From: Planctomycetaceae bacterium
GTDB lineage: Bacteria > Planctomycetota > Planctomycetia > Pirellulales > Pirellulaceae
Direction: 5' to 3'
Length of the DNA stretch: 39,528 nucleotides
NCBI GenBank assembly: GCA_007694185.1
Contig: RECD01000187.1
Coordinates: forward strand, 1 to 39,528
Shown: positions 25,094-33,828 of the stretch, piece after piece
Position numbering within the stretch: position 1 is the stretch's first letter
Layout: every line of letters begins with the position of its first letter
The notes under the pieces: generated by a model
The model's database searches: none
The model's input: only the letters and a program-made list of their open reading frames with translations
Told to the model about the DNA's origin: nothing
Program-made: the position numbers and the translations under genes

Positions 25094-27642
25094 AAAACGC
25101 TCGCGAATCCGACGTCGCGCTCGGACCCGATCGGACCGATCCGGCTGCGGGGCGATCGTTGTTCACAGCGGACAACGCGTTGGCGCTGGCGATGGGGCTG
25201 ATCGCGGCAACGATCGTGCTGATCGGCTACTGGCCGTGCGACAGCATCGCGGTCACCTCCGGCGACGCCCGCCATTTCGTCGGTTTGCTGTTGTTTGCCG
25301 CCACGCTGGCGATCGTCGCTCGGCCTTGGCCGCTCCGCTGGGCAACCGTCCGCCGAAATGGCGACAGCGACGACCCGGAAGGCGGCCACGAAACGGCCGG
25401 AGTACGGCTTGCTCGCGGCGACGGCCTGGGTAGCGGCGTCCTGGCCGGGACAGTCGTGGAGTCCACGGCCTGGGGCCTGGCGATCTGGCTGGCGGTCTCG
25501 ACCTGGGTAAACGCCGATTCCTCCAATCTCCGCGCGGCGGTCAACGAATGGTGGTGGTGGGTCGCCGCGGCGGCGGCACTCTCGGCCGCCCGGCGTTGTT
25601 CCGCGTCGCCCGCGACCTCGGCGATCTGGATGAAGCTGATCGCAGCGGTCGGTGTCGGGACCGCGGTCTACGGCTGGCATCAGTGGTCGATCGGACATCC
25701 GGCATTGTTGGCGGAATTCGACCGTGATCCCGCGGCGCTGCTGCGGGCGGCGGGAATCGAAGCCGAAGAGGGTTCGTCGCTATGGATCACCTTCCGGAAT
25801 CGGTTGCTCGACGGCGGCCTGACCGGCCCGTTCGCTTTGGCCAACTCGATGGCCGCTGCCTTGGTCGGCGCGTCAGTCGTGCTGGTCGGATTGCTGGGAC
25901 GGGACTGGGGACGGCTCGCCCCGGGACAACGAGTGATCTGGCTGGTCGCGATCGCCCTGGTCGTCGGCATGTTGGCCGCGTCCCGCAGTCGCTCGGCCGT
26001 CGCCAGTGTTGGGTTGATCGGCCTCGCCTGGGTCCTGCACACGGTGCTGTGGGATTGGGGCTGGGGACGATCGAGGCGCGGCCGGTGGCTGGTAACGTTG
26101 GCCGCCCTCGTCGCGGGAATCGGTTCGATCGGGGGGGCGATGGCCGCCTGGCGGTTGGGAGCGCAGACGGAGTGGATCAGCCAGGCGCCGGCATCGGTCG
26201 AGGTTCGGCTGCGTTACTGGATCGCCAGTTGGCGGATGCTCGGCGATCATCCCTGGTGGGGCGTGGGGCCGGGGCAGTTCAAAGCCAGATACGAAGCTTA
26301 CCGTGCGGCGGAATCGACGGAGCAGATCGCCGACCCACACAATTGGTTCTGGCAAACGGTCACGACCGGCGGCTGGCCCGCGGGGCTGATGGTGGTCGCC
26401 ATGGGGGTAGCGTTGGTGGCACGCACCGTTTGGCGACAACGCGCGCTCACCCATGACGAAATGCCGACTGTGGAAGAAACCGGATCCGCTGATCTGCCGG
26501 CCGGCGGGGAGTCGGTGCGAGCGGTTCACGTCGGCGCCACGGTCGGAGTGGCGGTCGCCGGCTTGTTCGGTTGGTTGCTGGGGTTCTGGCCATCACCGGA
26601 CGCCGGGTTGGTCGCGACGCTCGGCGGGGTCGCCTTTTACGTTTTCGCGGCCCGCCAACCCGCTCCTGAAGAACATGGGGGGACAGGTTATCATCCGGCG
26701 GCAGAGCCCTACCGTAGGCTGGCTGGCTGGGCCGTCGCCGCAATGGCTGTCAACCTGTTGTTCGCCGGGGGGCTGACCGTCCCCGGAGTGGCCTTGCCTT
26801 TGTGGGTCCTTGTCGGGATTCAAATCGGCTGGCCGGCAGGTGCAGGAAAACCTGCGGCGACGGCGGCCGACGCGGGGCTCGCGGCGGCCGTGGGCTTGGC
26901 GGATGCCGAGAATCGGACTCAAGCAAGGGCGGTTCAGTTCGCCCGGTTGGCGGCCGGATCGATCGGGCTGGTACTCATTACCGCTTGGCATCGGACCGGC
27001 TTGTTGCCGGTCGATCGAACGGAGCGGGCGTTGGGGCAATTTCGTTTCACTTGGGCGCAAGGCCGTTGGGGCGAAGCCGAATCCGCTATCCGGGAGGCGG
27101 CCGAGGCGGATCGCTGGGACCCAGAGCCGTCACTTTGGCTGACCGAGATGGCGATCCAAATGGCCATCGCCGACCCCCAACAGCGGGAGCGGTGGGAGGC
27201 GAATTGGCGAGCGGCGGAGAAGGAAACCCTGCGGCGCGCCGGCGATGACCCGGTCGTGATTCGTCAATTGGCCGACGGCCACCTGTGGCACTACCAGCGT
27301 TACGGCGAGCCCGAGCGACTGCTTGAGGCGGAACGGGGCTATCGACGGGCGGTCGCGCTGTCGCCGTCTCATGAAACCTACGCGGCACAATTGGCCGAGA
27401 TCCGATTCGAACGCAAACGAATCGAACCGAGTGAAGTGGAGGCAGTGGACCTGGACCCGCTGGAATTGGCGGAACGGGCGGAGCGACTGTCCACGGCGGG
27501 CGGCTATTTCGAACGGACGCTACCCTACCAGCGTTTGCTACCGGCCTCCTTCGCAGGAACGGCGGCGGCGAAGGAACGCATCCGCCGGCCGGCCTCGGAC
27601 GTCTTGGCTGAGCGTTTGAAAGGTATCGAGCGAACCGAATGA
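25072..27642 (+). CDS. O-antigen ligase/polymerase-like membrane protein with C-terminal repeats
   Basis: An 856-residue protein. The first two thirds hold about a dozen membrane helices of the Wzy/WaaL (O-antigen ligase) type. The diagnostic periplasmic block is at about 391-433: GDHPWWGVGPGQFK, then DPHNWFWQTVTTGG, matching the GxGxG...HNxxL pattern. The C-terminal part, about 640-856, is soluble and helical (EAESAIREAAEADRWDPEPSLW, YRRAVALSPSHETYAAQLAEI) with TPR-like spacing. I chose ATG 25072, a basic n-region MAKRKRLKNARE overlapping the end of the transferase gene; the open frame extends to 24952 without conservation. It probably ligates or polymerises lipid-linked glycans in the inner membrane. 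Ligase and polymerase cannot be told apart by sequence alone. Confidence 0.87.
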   Translation: MAKRKRLKNARESDVALGPDRTDPAAGRSLFTADNALALAMGLIAATIVLIGYWPCDSIAVTSGDARHFVGLLLFAATLAIVARPWPLRWATVRRNGDSDDPEGGHETAGVRLARGDGLGSGVLAGTVVESTAWGLAIWLAVSTWVNADSSNLRAAVNEWWWWVAAAAALSAARRCSASPATSAIWMKLIAAVGVGTAVYGWHQWSIGHPALLAEFDRDPAALLRAAGIEAEEGSSLWITFRNRLLDGGLTGPFALANSMAAALVGASVVLVGLLGRDWGRLAPGQRVIWLVAIALVVGMLAASRSRSAVASVGLIGLAWVLHTVLWDWGWGRSRRGRWLVTLAALVAGIGSIGGAMAAWRLGAQTEWISQAPASVEVRLRYWIASWRMLGDHPWWGVGPGQFKARYEAYRAAESTEQIADPHNWFWQTVTTGGWPAGLMVVAMGVALVARTVWRQRALTHDEMPTVEETGSADLPAGGESVRAVHVGATVGVAVAGLFGWLLGFWPSPDAGLVATLGGVAFYVFAARQPAPEEHGGTGYHPAAEPYRRLAGWAVAAMAVNLLFAGGLTVPGVALPLWVLVGIQIGWPAGAGKPAATAADAGLAAAVGLADAENRTQARAVQFARLAAGSIGLVLITAWHRTGLLPVDRTERALGQFRFTWAQGRWGEAESAIREAAEADRWDPEPSLWLTEMAIQMAIADPQQRERWEANWRAAEKETLRRAGDDPVVIRQLADGHLWHYQRYGEPERLLEAERGYRRAVALSPSHETYAAQLAEIRFERKRIEPSEVEAVDLDPLELAERAERLSTAGGYFERTLPYQRLLPASFAGTAAAKERIRRPASDVLAERLKGIERTE

Positions 27643-27802
27643 CCTGTTCGCGAGTATTCTGTCTGGGGGCCCTTCGGCCGTTGACCGCAGGGTGGGACTG
27701 CCCGACCAAGGATGATCGTCTAAACTAAACAAGCGGGTCGGGATCGAATGTCTCGGTCGAGCGATCGGTCGACCAGCGTGGTTTTTTGGGAGTGGTAACG
27801 AC

Positions 27803-29041
27803 GTGTTCAAAACAGGCTTGACGGTGGCGGTCGCCGCGGCGATCGGATTGGGGTTCGGTTGGCTGACGTTTGAATCGCGATACGGCGGAGAGGCGGAGTT
27901 CGGCCCATTTTCGACCGATTCGTCGCTTTCGGCAGCCGACGTTTCTCTCCGCGGTCAGCCAGCGGCGAGCGAAAACCTGCCCAAGATCGAAGTGGTCAAC
28001 GGTGAGGAGTTCGAGTTCGGCGTGATGGAACCGGGGGGCGAGGGGAAACACATTTTCATCGTCCGCAACGTCGGCACGGCGCCGCTGGAATTGCAAGTCG
28101 CCGGCTCGACCTGCAAGTGTACCGTCGGCACGCTCGATACACCGCTGGTGGAACCGGGCGAGCAGACCGAGGTCGTCATGACTTGGAATGCGAAATCCGA
28201 ATTCGAGGAATTCGGGCAATCGGCGCGGCTGAAGACGAACGACCCGACGCGAGGCGAGTTGAACCTCAAGATTCGGGGCCAGGTCGTCAGTTCGATGGCG
28301 ATGTCGCCGCGATCCTTCTCGTTTGGTGACGTCGAATCGGGTGACACGATTCGGCTGGAGTCAGTCATCTACAGCTTCAGCAAAACACCGATCACCGCGG
28401 TCAGCCAATCCTTCAGCGATCCCGACATGACCAATCGTTCCCGCTTCACGGTCGAGGAGGTCGATGTTCAGGAAGCCGGTGACCCGAACTACCAGACCGC
28501 CAGCCAGGCCTTCCGGCTTGCCGTGGAGATCGACCCGGGACTGCGACAGGGGCCGATCCGAGAGAACTTCGTCTTCGAGTTTGCCCCGGCTTCGGCGGTT
28601 CAAGAGGATGGCAATCACGACCCCGACTCGCTTTCGCGGTTCACAGCCGAGATCACCGGTAAGGTGGTGGGGGCGATCACGCTGGTCGAAAGCCGCCGGC
28701 TGTTCGGCACCGAGCAGGGGTACTTCTTCACCATGGGCGAAGTGGACCCCAAGGCGGACCCGCCGCTACGGGCCAACATCCTGTTGCGCGGTCCCGACCG
28801 CGACTCGATCCGGTTGCAATTGGGGGACATCGAGCCGGCTGGGGTGCTGCGAGCCGAATTGGGTGAACCGGTCGGTCGCAGCACCACGGTGCTGGTCCCG
28901 TTGCTGCTGTGGGTCGATCCCGATGCGGGCCCGATCGAACTGATGGGCCGAGGGATCGACGATTATGGCGTCGTTTGGATTCGAGGAGAGGGGCCGGAGG
29001 TTTCACCATTGAAATTACGAATCCGGTTTGTCGTCCGCTAG
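27803..29041 (+). CDS. DUF1573 domain protein, secreted or membrane-anchored
   Basis: A 412-residue protein with an N-terminal hydrophobic segment (FKTGLTVAVAAAIGLGFGWL) that acts as signal or anchor. The DUF1573 domain follows at about 70-150: EFGVMEPGGEGKHIFIVRNVGTAPLELQVAGSTCKC, then the EPGEQTEVVMTW strand. This ASH/MSP-like immunoglobulin-type fold binds other proteins or structures; its partner is unknown. A second, related beta-sandwich half follows (FGDVESGDTIRLESVIYS). GTG 27803 is the start, preceded by GGGAG; no in-frame ATG is better placed. It is 160 bases after the ligase-like gene. It converges on the Ppx/GppA gene with only 5 bases between stops and no visible terminator. Confidence 0.85.
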   Translation: MFKTGLTVAVAAAIGLGFGWLTFESRYGGEAEFGPFSTDSSLSAADVSLRGQPAASENLPKIEVVNGEEFEFGVMEPGGEGKHIFIVRNVGTAPLELQVAGSTCKCTVGTLDTPLVEPGEQTEVVMTWNAKSEFEEFGQSARLKTNDPTRGELNLKIRGQVVSSMAMSPRSFSFGDVESGDTIRLESVIYSFSKTPITAVSQSFSDPDMTNRSRFTVEEVDVQEAGDPNYQTASQAFRLAVEIDPGLRQGPIRENFVFEFAPASAVQEDGNHDPDSLSRFTAEITGKVVGAITLVESRRLFGTEQGYFFTMGEVDPKADPPLRANILLRGPDRDSIRLQLGDIEPAGVLRAELGEPVGRSTTVLVPLLLWVDPDAGPIELMGRGIDDYGVVWIRGEGPEVSPLKLRIRFVVR

Positions 29042-29046
29042 GATCG

Positions 29047-30765
29047 TCACCTGCCCCCGCGGAACATCACCGGGATCCCAAAGACCTCCAGGAACATCCC
29101 GCCGTTCTGTCTCAGCGCCAATTGTTCAATCGAAACGTCTTCCACGCCGGGGGTTTCGACGATCAGCCGCTTCGATTCGCGGACGCAGCGGAGTTGTCGG
29201 ACGCGGCCGCTCCGGGTTTCGTCCAGCGCGATCGCGACGCGCAGGATCGCCGCTAACTTGGAGACCACCACACGGTCCTCGCGGGCCAGCGTCGCGTAAC
29301 CCTCGTGTGTCGGTTGGGGCGAAGCCCTGCGGTGGTAGCGGGCGACGAGGCCAACCAGTAACAAGTCGCCTTGGCTGAGCCCGAACAGCTCGCTGTTGCG
29401 GATGATGTACATCGCATGCTTGTGACTGCTGCGGGTGTTGATGAAGCTGCCGACCTGATAGAGGATCGCGGCGACATGCAGCAGCACCTCGAAACGCTCC
29501 GGCAAGCGATGCTCACGGCGGAGCTGCACGAACAGCTCACTGGCCAAGCCCGCGACGTGCATCGCATGCTCTTCGTTGAAATCGCATTTGCGACCAAGCG
29601 AGAACGCGGACCGAAGGATCTGTTTGCGAAACGCCTCCGCCCAATTCCCGCCGACCGCCATCTCGTTCAACAGGCCTTCCCGCAGGTTGCTGTCGGAAAC
29701 GAGCAGACGTTCGATCGAAAAGTGCTTGGCCAGCAACAGATAAACCAACAGTGCGGACGCAACGGTCGTCGCTTCGATGTAGCTCAAACCATACCGCTTG
29801 ACCACCGCGTCCTCATCCAGCCGCAGCACCTCGGCGGTCAACTTCTCTAGCGCCTCCGTCGGGACTTCAGCCAGGGTGTCCGGTTCCCAGTGCTCCAGCA
29901 GGTGTCGGGCGGCAAAGCGGACGTCCCCCCCGATCGCGATCAATTGGGTGTCCGGCTCCTGGGGCACGGAATCGCTGATCTGGTCGATGAATTTGGCGAT
30001 CTGGTATTCCATCAACTGCCGCCGCCGACCGGCGGAGGGGTTGAGCGATTCCAGCGACTGCAGCAACCGCAACGAACCGAGCCGCAGCGTGTCACTGCGG
30101 AGCATATTGCCGTCACGCAACACAAGCAGTTCCGTGGTCCCCCCACCGACCTCGACCACGATCGATCGGGCCGCGCGGAGCTCCGGGTTTTCTTCCAAGT
30201 GGGGGCTGATCCCCATGAAGGTGACCCGATTCACTTCGGCCTCGTCGATGATTTCGACCACCAGACCGGTCGCGATGTAAATCCGGTCAGAAAAGGCGAG
30301 CCGATTGGCCGCTTCACGGACCGCCGACGTCGCGACGACCCGAATGTTCGACGAGCCACGGATACCGTACTCGCGAAGCACACGCTGGAATCGACGCAGA
30401 ATGCTGACGGAACGCTCGATCGTGGCCCGCGACAGCCGTCGCGATTCGAACGCCTCACGCCCCAAATCGACCGCCTGAATCAGGGTGTCGAGGGTGCGAA
30501 AATCGCCGTCGGACGTGAGCTCCGCGACCGACATCCGAATGCTCGTCGCGCCGATGTCGATCACCGCAACCGACCTTACCTGAGGACGGTCGGGTTCGCC
30601 CTCCGCCGCTGTGTTCCCGATCGAACCCGGCTCCGCTGCATTCCCAGAAAGCGAAGCCGAGGACAACAACGGCGCGTCCTCACTCAGTCCCCCGGCGGGG
30701 CCACCCTGCGCCGGGGCGGCGCTGATTCGGAGATGGTCCGCTCCTTCGCGGGGCAAGTCGTTCAT
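29047..30765 (-). CDS. Ppx/GppA phosphatase family protein
   Basis: A 572-residue member of the exopolyphosphatase / guanosine pentaphosphate phosphatase family, sugar-kinase/actin-like fold. These enzymes remove phosphate from polyphosphate or pppGpp. The phosphate-1 loop AVIDIGATSIRM lies at about 67-78 and the phosphate-2 loop VEVGGGTTELLVL at about 200-212; VVATSAVREAANR and IIDEAEVNR are family blocks. The C-terminal HD-like half contains HAMHVAGLASELF, HVAAILYQVGSFIN and HKHAMYIIRNSELFGLS. Residues 1-60 are a low-complexity extension not typical of the family; ATG 30765 is the longest start and the family begins near 66. Polyphosphate and pppGpp cannot be separated as substrates. With the membrane pyrophosphatase, this window has two phosphate-energy enzymes, in separate units. 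Confidence 0.9.
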   Translation of the reverse strand: MNDLPREGADHLRISAAPAQGGPAGGLSEDAPLLSSASLSGNAAEPGSIGNTAAEGEPDRPQVRSVAVIDIGATSIRMSVAELTSDGDFRTLDTLIQAVDLGREAFESRRLSRATIERSVSILRRFQRVLREYGIRGSSNIRVVATSAVREAANRLAFSDRIYIATGLVVEIIDEAEVNRVTFMGISPHLEENPELRAARSIVVEVGGGTTELLVLRDGNMLRSDTLRLGSLRLLQSLESLNPSAGRRRQLMEYQIAKFIDQISDSVPQEPDTQLIAIGGDVRFAARHLLEHWEPDTLAEVPTEALEKLTAEVLRLDEDAVVKRYGLSYIEATTVASALLVYLLLAKHFSIERLLVSDSNLREGLLNEMAVGGNWAEAFRKQILRSAFSLGRKCDFNEEHAMHVAGLASELFVQLRREHRLPERFEVLLHVAAILYQVGSFINTRSSHKHAMYIIRNSELFGLSQGDLLLVGLVARYHRRASPQPTHEGYATLAREDRVVVSKLAAILRVAIALDETRSGRVRQLRCVRESKRLIVETPGVEDVSIEQLALRQNGGMFLEVFGIPVMFRGGR

Positions 30766-30850
30766 GTCGGAGGTTCGCTCGAAAATTCGGTAGTTCTCTC
30801 CGCATCCTAACCGACACCCGGAATGCTGTCTTCAAACTCCGGGCAACCGC

Positions 30851-31654
30851 TCACAGGGTGCGAATGCGGAGGTTGCGATAGAGCACCTCGCATGGCGGTC
30901 CGGAGTGGATTTGCAAGCCGATCAGGCCACTGCGAGGAATCTCGGGATCGCTTTCGGTGTAGTCAACCGTGCGAACGCCGTTGATGAACAACTCGATCCG
31001 GGGGCCGACACAGCGGATCACATAATCGTTCCAGTCATCCGGCCGGACGAGCTTCTCGATTTGTTCCGCAGTCGGCTCAGCCAAAAATCGCCGCCGCCGT
31101 GATTCGTCATACAACCCGCCCCACACCCAGCGATCGCTGACCCCACCCACGTCTGCCTGGTAGCCCTCAACCTCATCGCTGTCGGGGACGCGTCGAGAAC
31201 GGAACTGGATCCCGCCATTAGCCCCCTTGCCTCGTGTTTTAACCTGCATCCGCAATTCGAAATTGTCGAAATCACGAGTCGTGCATAGGAATTGATTGTG
31301 AGGGATCGGCTTCTCAAGACTGCCCGCCACGATCGCCCCCTCCTCGATCCGAAACCAGACTTCCTTGCCTTCCCAACCCTGGAGCGTTCGGGAGTCGAAC
31401 AACGGCACGAAACCGGCGTCCGATTCAGCGGCGGCAGTGGCCTTGGCGGTGGCCGTGAGCGGGTCCGCAATCGCACCCGTCGGCGGATCGCCTGCGGTGC
31501 CCAACCGGGGCAATGTCCCCACGCCCCCGCAGAGCAGGACGATCACGATCAGCGGTCGCCCGAGCCCGCCCGTAACGATCGACGTGGAGGTGTCCCTGCC
31601 GAACGGATTTGACAGGCATCGGTTGGGGCAGCGGTTGAGTGCGGTTCGAAACAT
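30851..31654 (-). CDS. DUF1080 (3-keto-disaccharide hydrolase) domain protein
   Basis: A 267-residue exported protein. A hydrophobic signal segment (LIVIVLLCGGVGTLPRLGTAG) ends near residue 55. The DUF1080 domain starts at FVPLFDSRTLQGWEGKEVWFRIEEGAIVAGS and continues with FDNFELRMQVKTRG, the glycan-face block GGIQFRSRR, then EVEGYQADVG and GGLYDESRRR, ending in GLIGLQIHSGPPCEVLYRNLRIR. DUF1080 proteins act on 3-keto-glycosides or related sugars in partner with oxidoreductases. Start is ATG 31654 with GGAG upstream; the longer frame to 31762 lies in the preceding gene. It sits 41 bases downstream of the Gfo/Idh/MocA gene on the same strand, so the two are probably cotranscribed. Confidence 0.88.
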   Translation of the reverse strand: MFRTALNRCPNRCLSNPFGRDTSTSIVTGGLGRPLIVIVLLCGGVGTLPRLGTAGDPPTGAIADPLTATAKATAAAESDAGFVPLFDSRTLQGWEGKEVWFRIEEGAIVAGSLEKPIPHNQFLCTTRDFDNFELRMQVKTRGKGANGGIQFRSRRVPDSDEVEGYQADVGGVSDRWVWGGLYDESRRRRFLAEPTAEQIEKLVRPDDWNDYVIRCVGPRIELFINGVRTVDYTESDPEIPRSGLIGLQIHSGPPCEVLYRNLRIRTL

Positions 31655-31695
31655 CGGCGGAGACTCCGTAGGGGGAATGATGGCGAATCCGTTGA

Positions 31696-32892
31696 TCAGC
31701 GCCGGGCGGCGGGATGAAGCAGTGGCAGCCAGGCGGCGTTCTCCTGACTGCTCTGCACGCACTGCTGGATGAAGAACATCCCCTCAACCCCGTCGTAAAC
31801 GTTGGGATAAACCGTGTCACGGCGGTTGATCGACTCGCCACCGCCGCGGATCGCCATGTCATCGAAGGCGGACGCGTAAACGTTCGCGAAGCCTTCGAAG
31901 AATCCCTCAGGGTGCCCGCTGGGCAAGCGGCACGCCGCCGCGCCGCTGGTGGTCATGTGCGGTGCATTCGGATCGCGTGTGTAAATCTGATGCGGGCGAC
32001 CATTCTGGCGAACGATCATTTCGTTCGGGTTTTCCTGCCGCCATTGCAACGCACCTTTCGTGCCGTCGATCTCGATCGTCAGGTCGTTCTCCCGGCCATG
32101 GCTGATCTGGCTCGCGGTCACCGTGCCCAAGCCGCCATTTTCGTAACGGATCACCGCGGTGCCGTAATCGTCCAACACCCGCCCCTCGACGAACGACTTC
32201 AGGTGGCAGGAAACCGATTCCGGCTTCAACCCGGTCATGTAGCGGCCGAGGTTGAAAGCGTGGGTCGCGATGTCGCCAAAGGCGCCCGCAGCCCCGCTCT
32301 TGCCCGGGTCAGTTCGCCAGGATGCCTGTTTCTGGTTTTCTTCTTCCAACTTGGTCCGCAACCAGCCCTGAACGTACTGTGCCCGGATCGCTTGGATTTC
32401 CCCCAATTCCCCCGCCAAGATCATCTCGCGGGCCATCCGGACCAACGGATAACCGGTGTAATTGTGCGAGACGGCAAAGATGACGTCGGATTCTTCGACC
32501 GTCTTCAACAGGTCTTCGGCTTGAGCCAAGTCGAACGTCATCGGCTTGTCGCAAATCACGTTGAACCCGGCCTGAACCGCGGCCTTGGCGATTTCGTAGT
32601 GAGTATGGTTGGGGGTGGTGACACTGATGAAATCGATCCGTTCCCCGGTGGGCAACTTGCTTTCGGCGTCCAGCATCGCTTCGTAGCTGCCATAGGCCCG
32701 GGACGGGGCGATGTCGTAACTCGGCGCCGACGCCTTGCTCCGCTCCGCGTCGCTCGAAAGCGCGCCCGCGACGAGGACGGCGCGATTGTCCAAGCAGGCC
32801 GCGATCGAATGGACGCGACCGATAAATGACCCTTGGCCGCCCCCGACCAATCCCATGCGAAGTTTACGATTCAGCGGTTCGTTGATGCCCAT
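31696..32892 (-). CDS. Gfo/Idh/MocA family oxidoreductase
   Basis: A 398-residue NAD(P)-dependent sugar oxidoreductase. The Rossmann loop GLVGGGQGSFIG lies at about 14-25. VTTPNHTHYEIAKAAV and the active-site CDKPM (family EKP motif, with Asp in place of Glu) follow, then GDIATHAFNLGRYMTG, where the His is the usual catalytic residue. The C-terminal alpha/beta domain contains EIDGTKGALQWR. There is no signal peptide, so it should be cytoplasmic unless exported by another route. It is followed by a secreted DUF1080 gene after 41 bases. The pair suggests oxidation of a sugar followed by cleavage of the oxidised glycoside, but different compartments would need a transport step. The substrate is unknown. 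Confidence 0.93.
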   Translation of the reverse strand: MGINEPLNRKLRMGLVGGGQGSFIGRVHSIAACLDNRAVLVAGALSSDAERSKASAPSYDIAPSRAYGSYEAMLDAESKLPTGERIDFISVTTPNHTHYEIAKAAVQAGFNVICDKPMTFDLAQAEDLLKTVEESDVIFAVSHNYTGYPLVRMAREMILAGELGEIQAIRAQYVQGWLRTKLEEENQKQASWRTDPGKSGAAGAFGDIATHAFNLGRYMTGLKPESVSCHLKSFVEGRVLDDYGTAVIRYENGGLGTVTASQISHGRENDLTIEIDGTKGALQWRQENPNEMIVRQNGRPHQIYTRDPNAPHMTTSGAAACRLPSGHPEGFFEGFANVYASAFDDMAIRGGGESINRRDTVYPNVYDGVEGMFFIQQCVQSSQENAAWLPLLHPAARR

Positions 32893-32964
32893 CGGACGAG
32901 ATTCCTTGAGGAAAAGGGTGGTGGAGAGGGTCGGATCGCAATCGTAAATCGATCGGCAATCGCC

Positions 32965-32970
32965 TACAAT
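32965..32970 (+). promoter_or_regulatory. Candidate -10 box
   Basis: TACAAT about 75 bases upstream of the small membrane-anchored protein gene at 33045. The same hexamer precedes two other plus-strand genes. No convincing -35 is seen. Confidence 0.3.
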
Positions 32971-33044
32971 GTACCTGCCGCGTCGGAACCCTACCCGGCT
33001 CGGCGATGCCGTTCGCTTTTCTCCGCTGATGTGTCAGGTCCCAA

Positions 33045-33665
33045 ATGAACAAGCTGCCCCTGCTCAACGAAACCGAGAACTCGCCTGCCTGCCCGAGTTG
33101 TTGCTGTCCCGGTTGGCGATGGATCGGGGCGTTGCTCGCCATCGTCTCGATCGCGTCACTCGGCGGATTTTGGCTCGGCCGAACTGAGCGAGACGCCGCC
33201 GCAGCTCCCCCCGTAGCGTCATTGCCAGCCGGGTTGCCGATTTTGGACGCGACTGCGGCCGTCAGCAGCGAGCGGTATTCGATCGCAACTGGCATCATCA
33301 GCGACGAATCGGAGGGTTTTTTCGTACTCGACCACAGCACCGGCATTCTGCAATGTCGGGTTTACTCACCACGGATGGAAGCATTCAATGCCACCTACAC
33401 GGCAAATGTCGCCGAAGCGTTGGCCGTCGGCGGCAAAGGGGGCGGTTACCTGATGATCACCGGCGTGGCCGACATGACCCGAGGGCGACGAGCTGCCCAA
33501 ATCGCCCCGCTGGTCGTCTACGTCCTGCACACCGCCACCGGAAACTACGGAGCTTTCGCGGTCCCGTTTGACCGCCAAGCCGCGGTTTCGGGTCGGCCCC
33601 AAGTCGGGACGCTGATCCCGATCCCGACCGGCATGGGGACCGCATCCGTCCTGCCGACCCGCTGA
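33045..33665 (+). CDS. Membrane-anchored protein of unknown function
   Basis: A 206-residue protein. A short N-terminus has a cysteine cluster (CPSCCCPGW, residues 16-24). One membrane helix follows (IGALLAIVSIASLGGFWLG, about 27-45), then an extracytoplasmic domain of about 150 residues. That domain contains GIISDESEGFFVLDHSTGILQCRVYSPR, SLAVGGKGGGYLMITG-like stretches and a C-terminal PTGMGTASVLPTR. I recognise no named family; the composition looks conserved rather than random. The ATG at 33045 is used. It lies 163 bases before ftsH on the same strand and divergent from the Gfo/Idh/MocA gene (152 bases). Linkage to ftsH could mean a quality-control or envelope role, but this is only position. 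Confidence 0.7.
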   Translation: MNKLPLLNETENSPACPSCCCPGWRWIGALLAIVSIASLGGFWLGRTERDAAAAPPVASLPAGLPILDATAAVSSERYSIATGIISDESEGFFVLDHSTGILQCRVYSPRMEAFNATYTANVAEALAVGGKGGGYLMITGVADMTRGRRAAQIAPLVVYVLHTATGNYGAFAVPFDRQAAVSGRPQVGTLIPIPTGMGTASVLPTR

Positions 33666-33784
33666 TCCCGCCCGAACCGCCGGCTTCACGCGATCGCTTT
33701 CGACCTTCCCCCCGTGTATGCCGGGGGTTCACCTCTGGCGTCTTGGGGCTGGATCAGCCGCTACGCTTGTTCAGAGGCTTGGGA

Positions 33785-33790
33785 TACAAT
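33785..33790 (+). promoter_or_regulatory. Candidate -10 box of ftsH
   Basis: TACAAT 38 bases before the ftsH ATG. A TTGTTC at 33767-33772 is too close (12-base spacer) to be a good -35. The call rests on the hexamer alone. Confidence 0.35.
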
Positions 33791-33828
33791 TCGAGATTCA
33801 CCATCTGGACCGCAGGACAAGAGATTTC

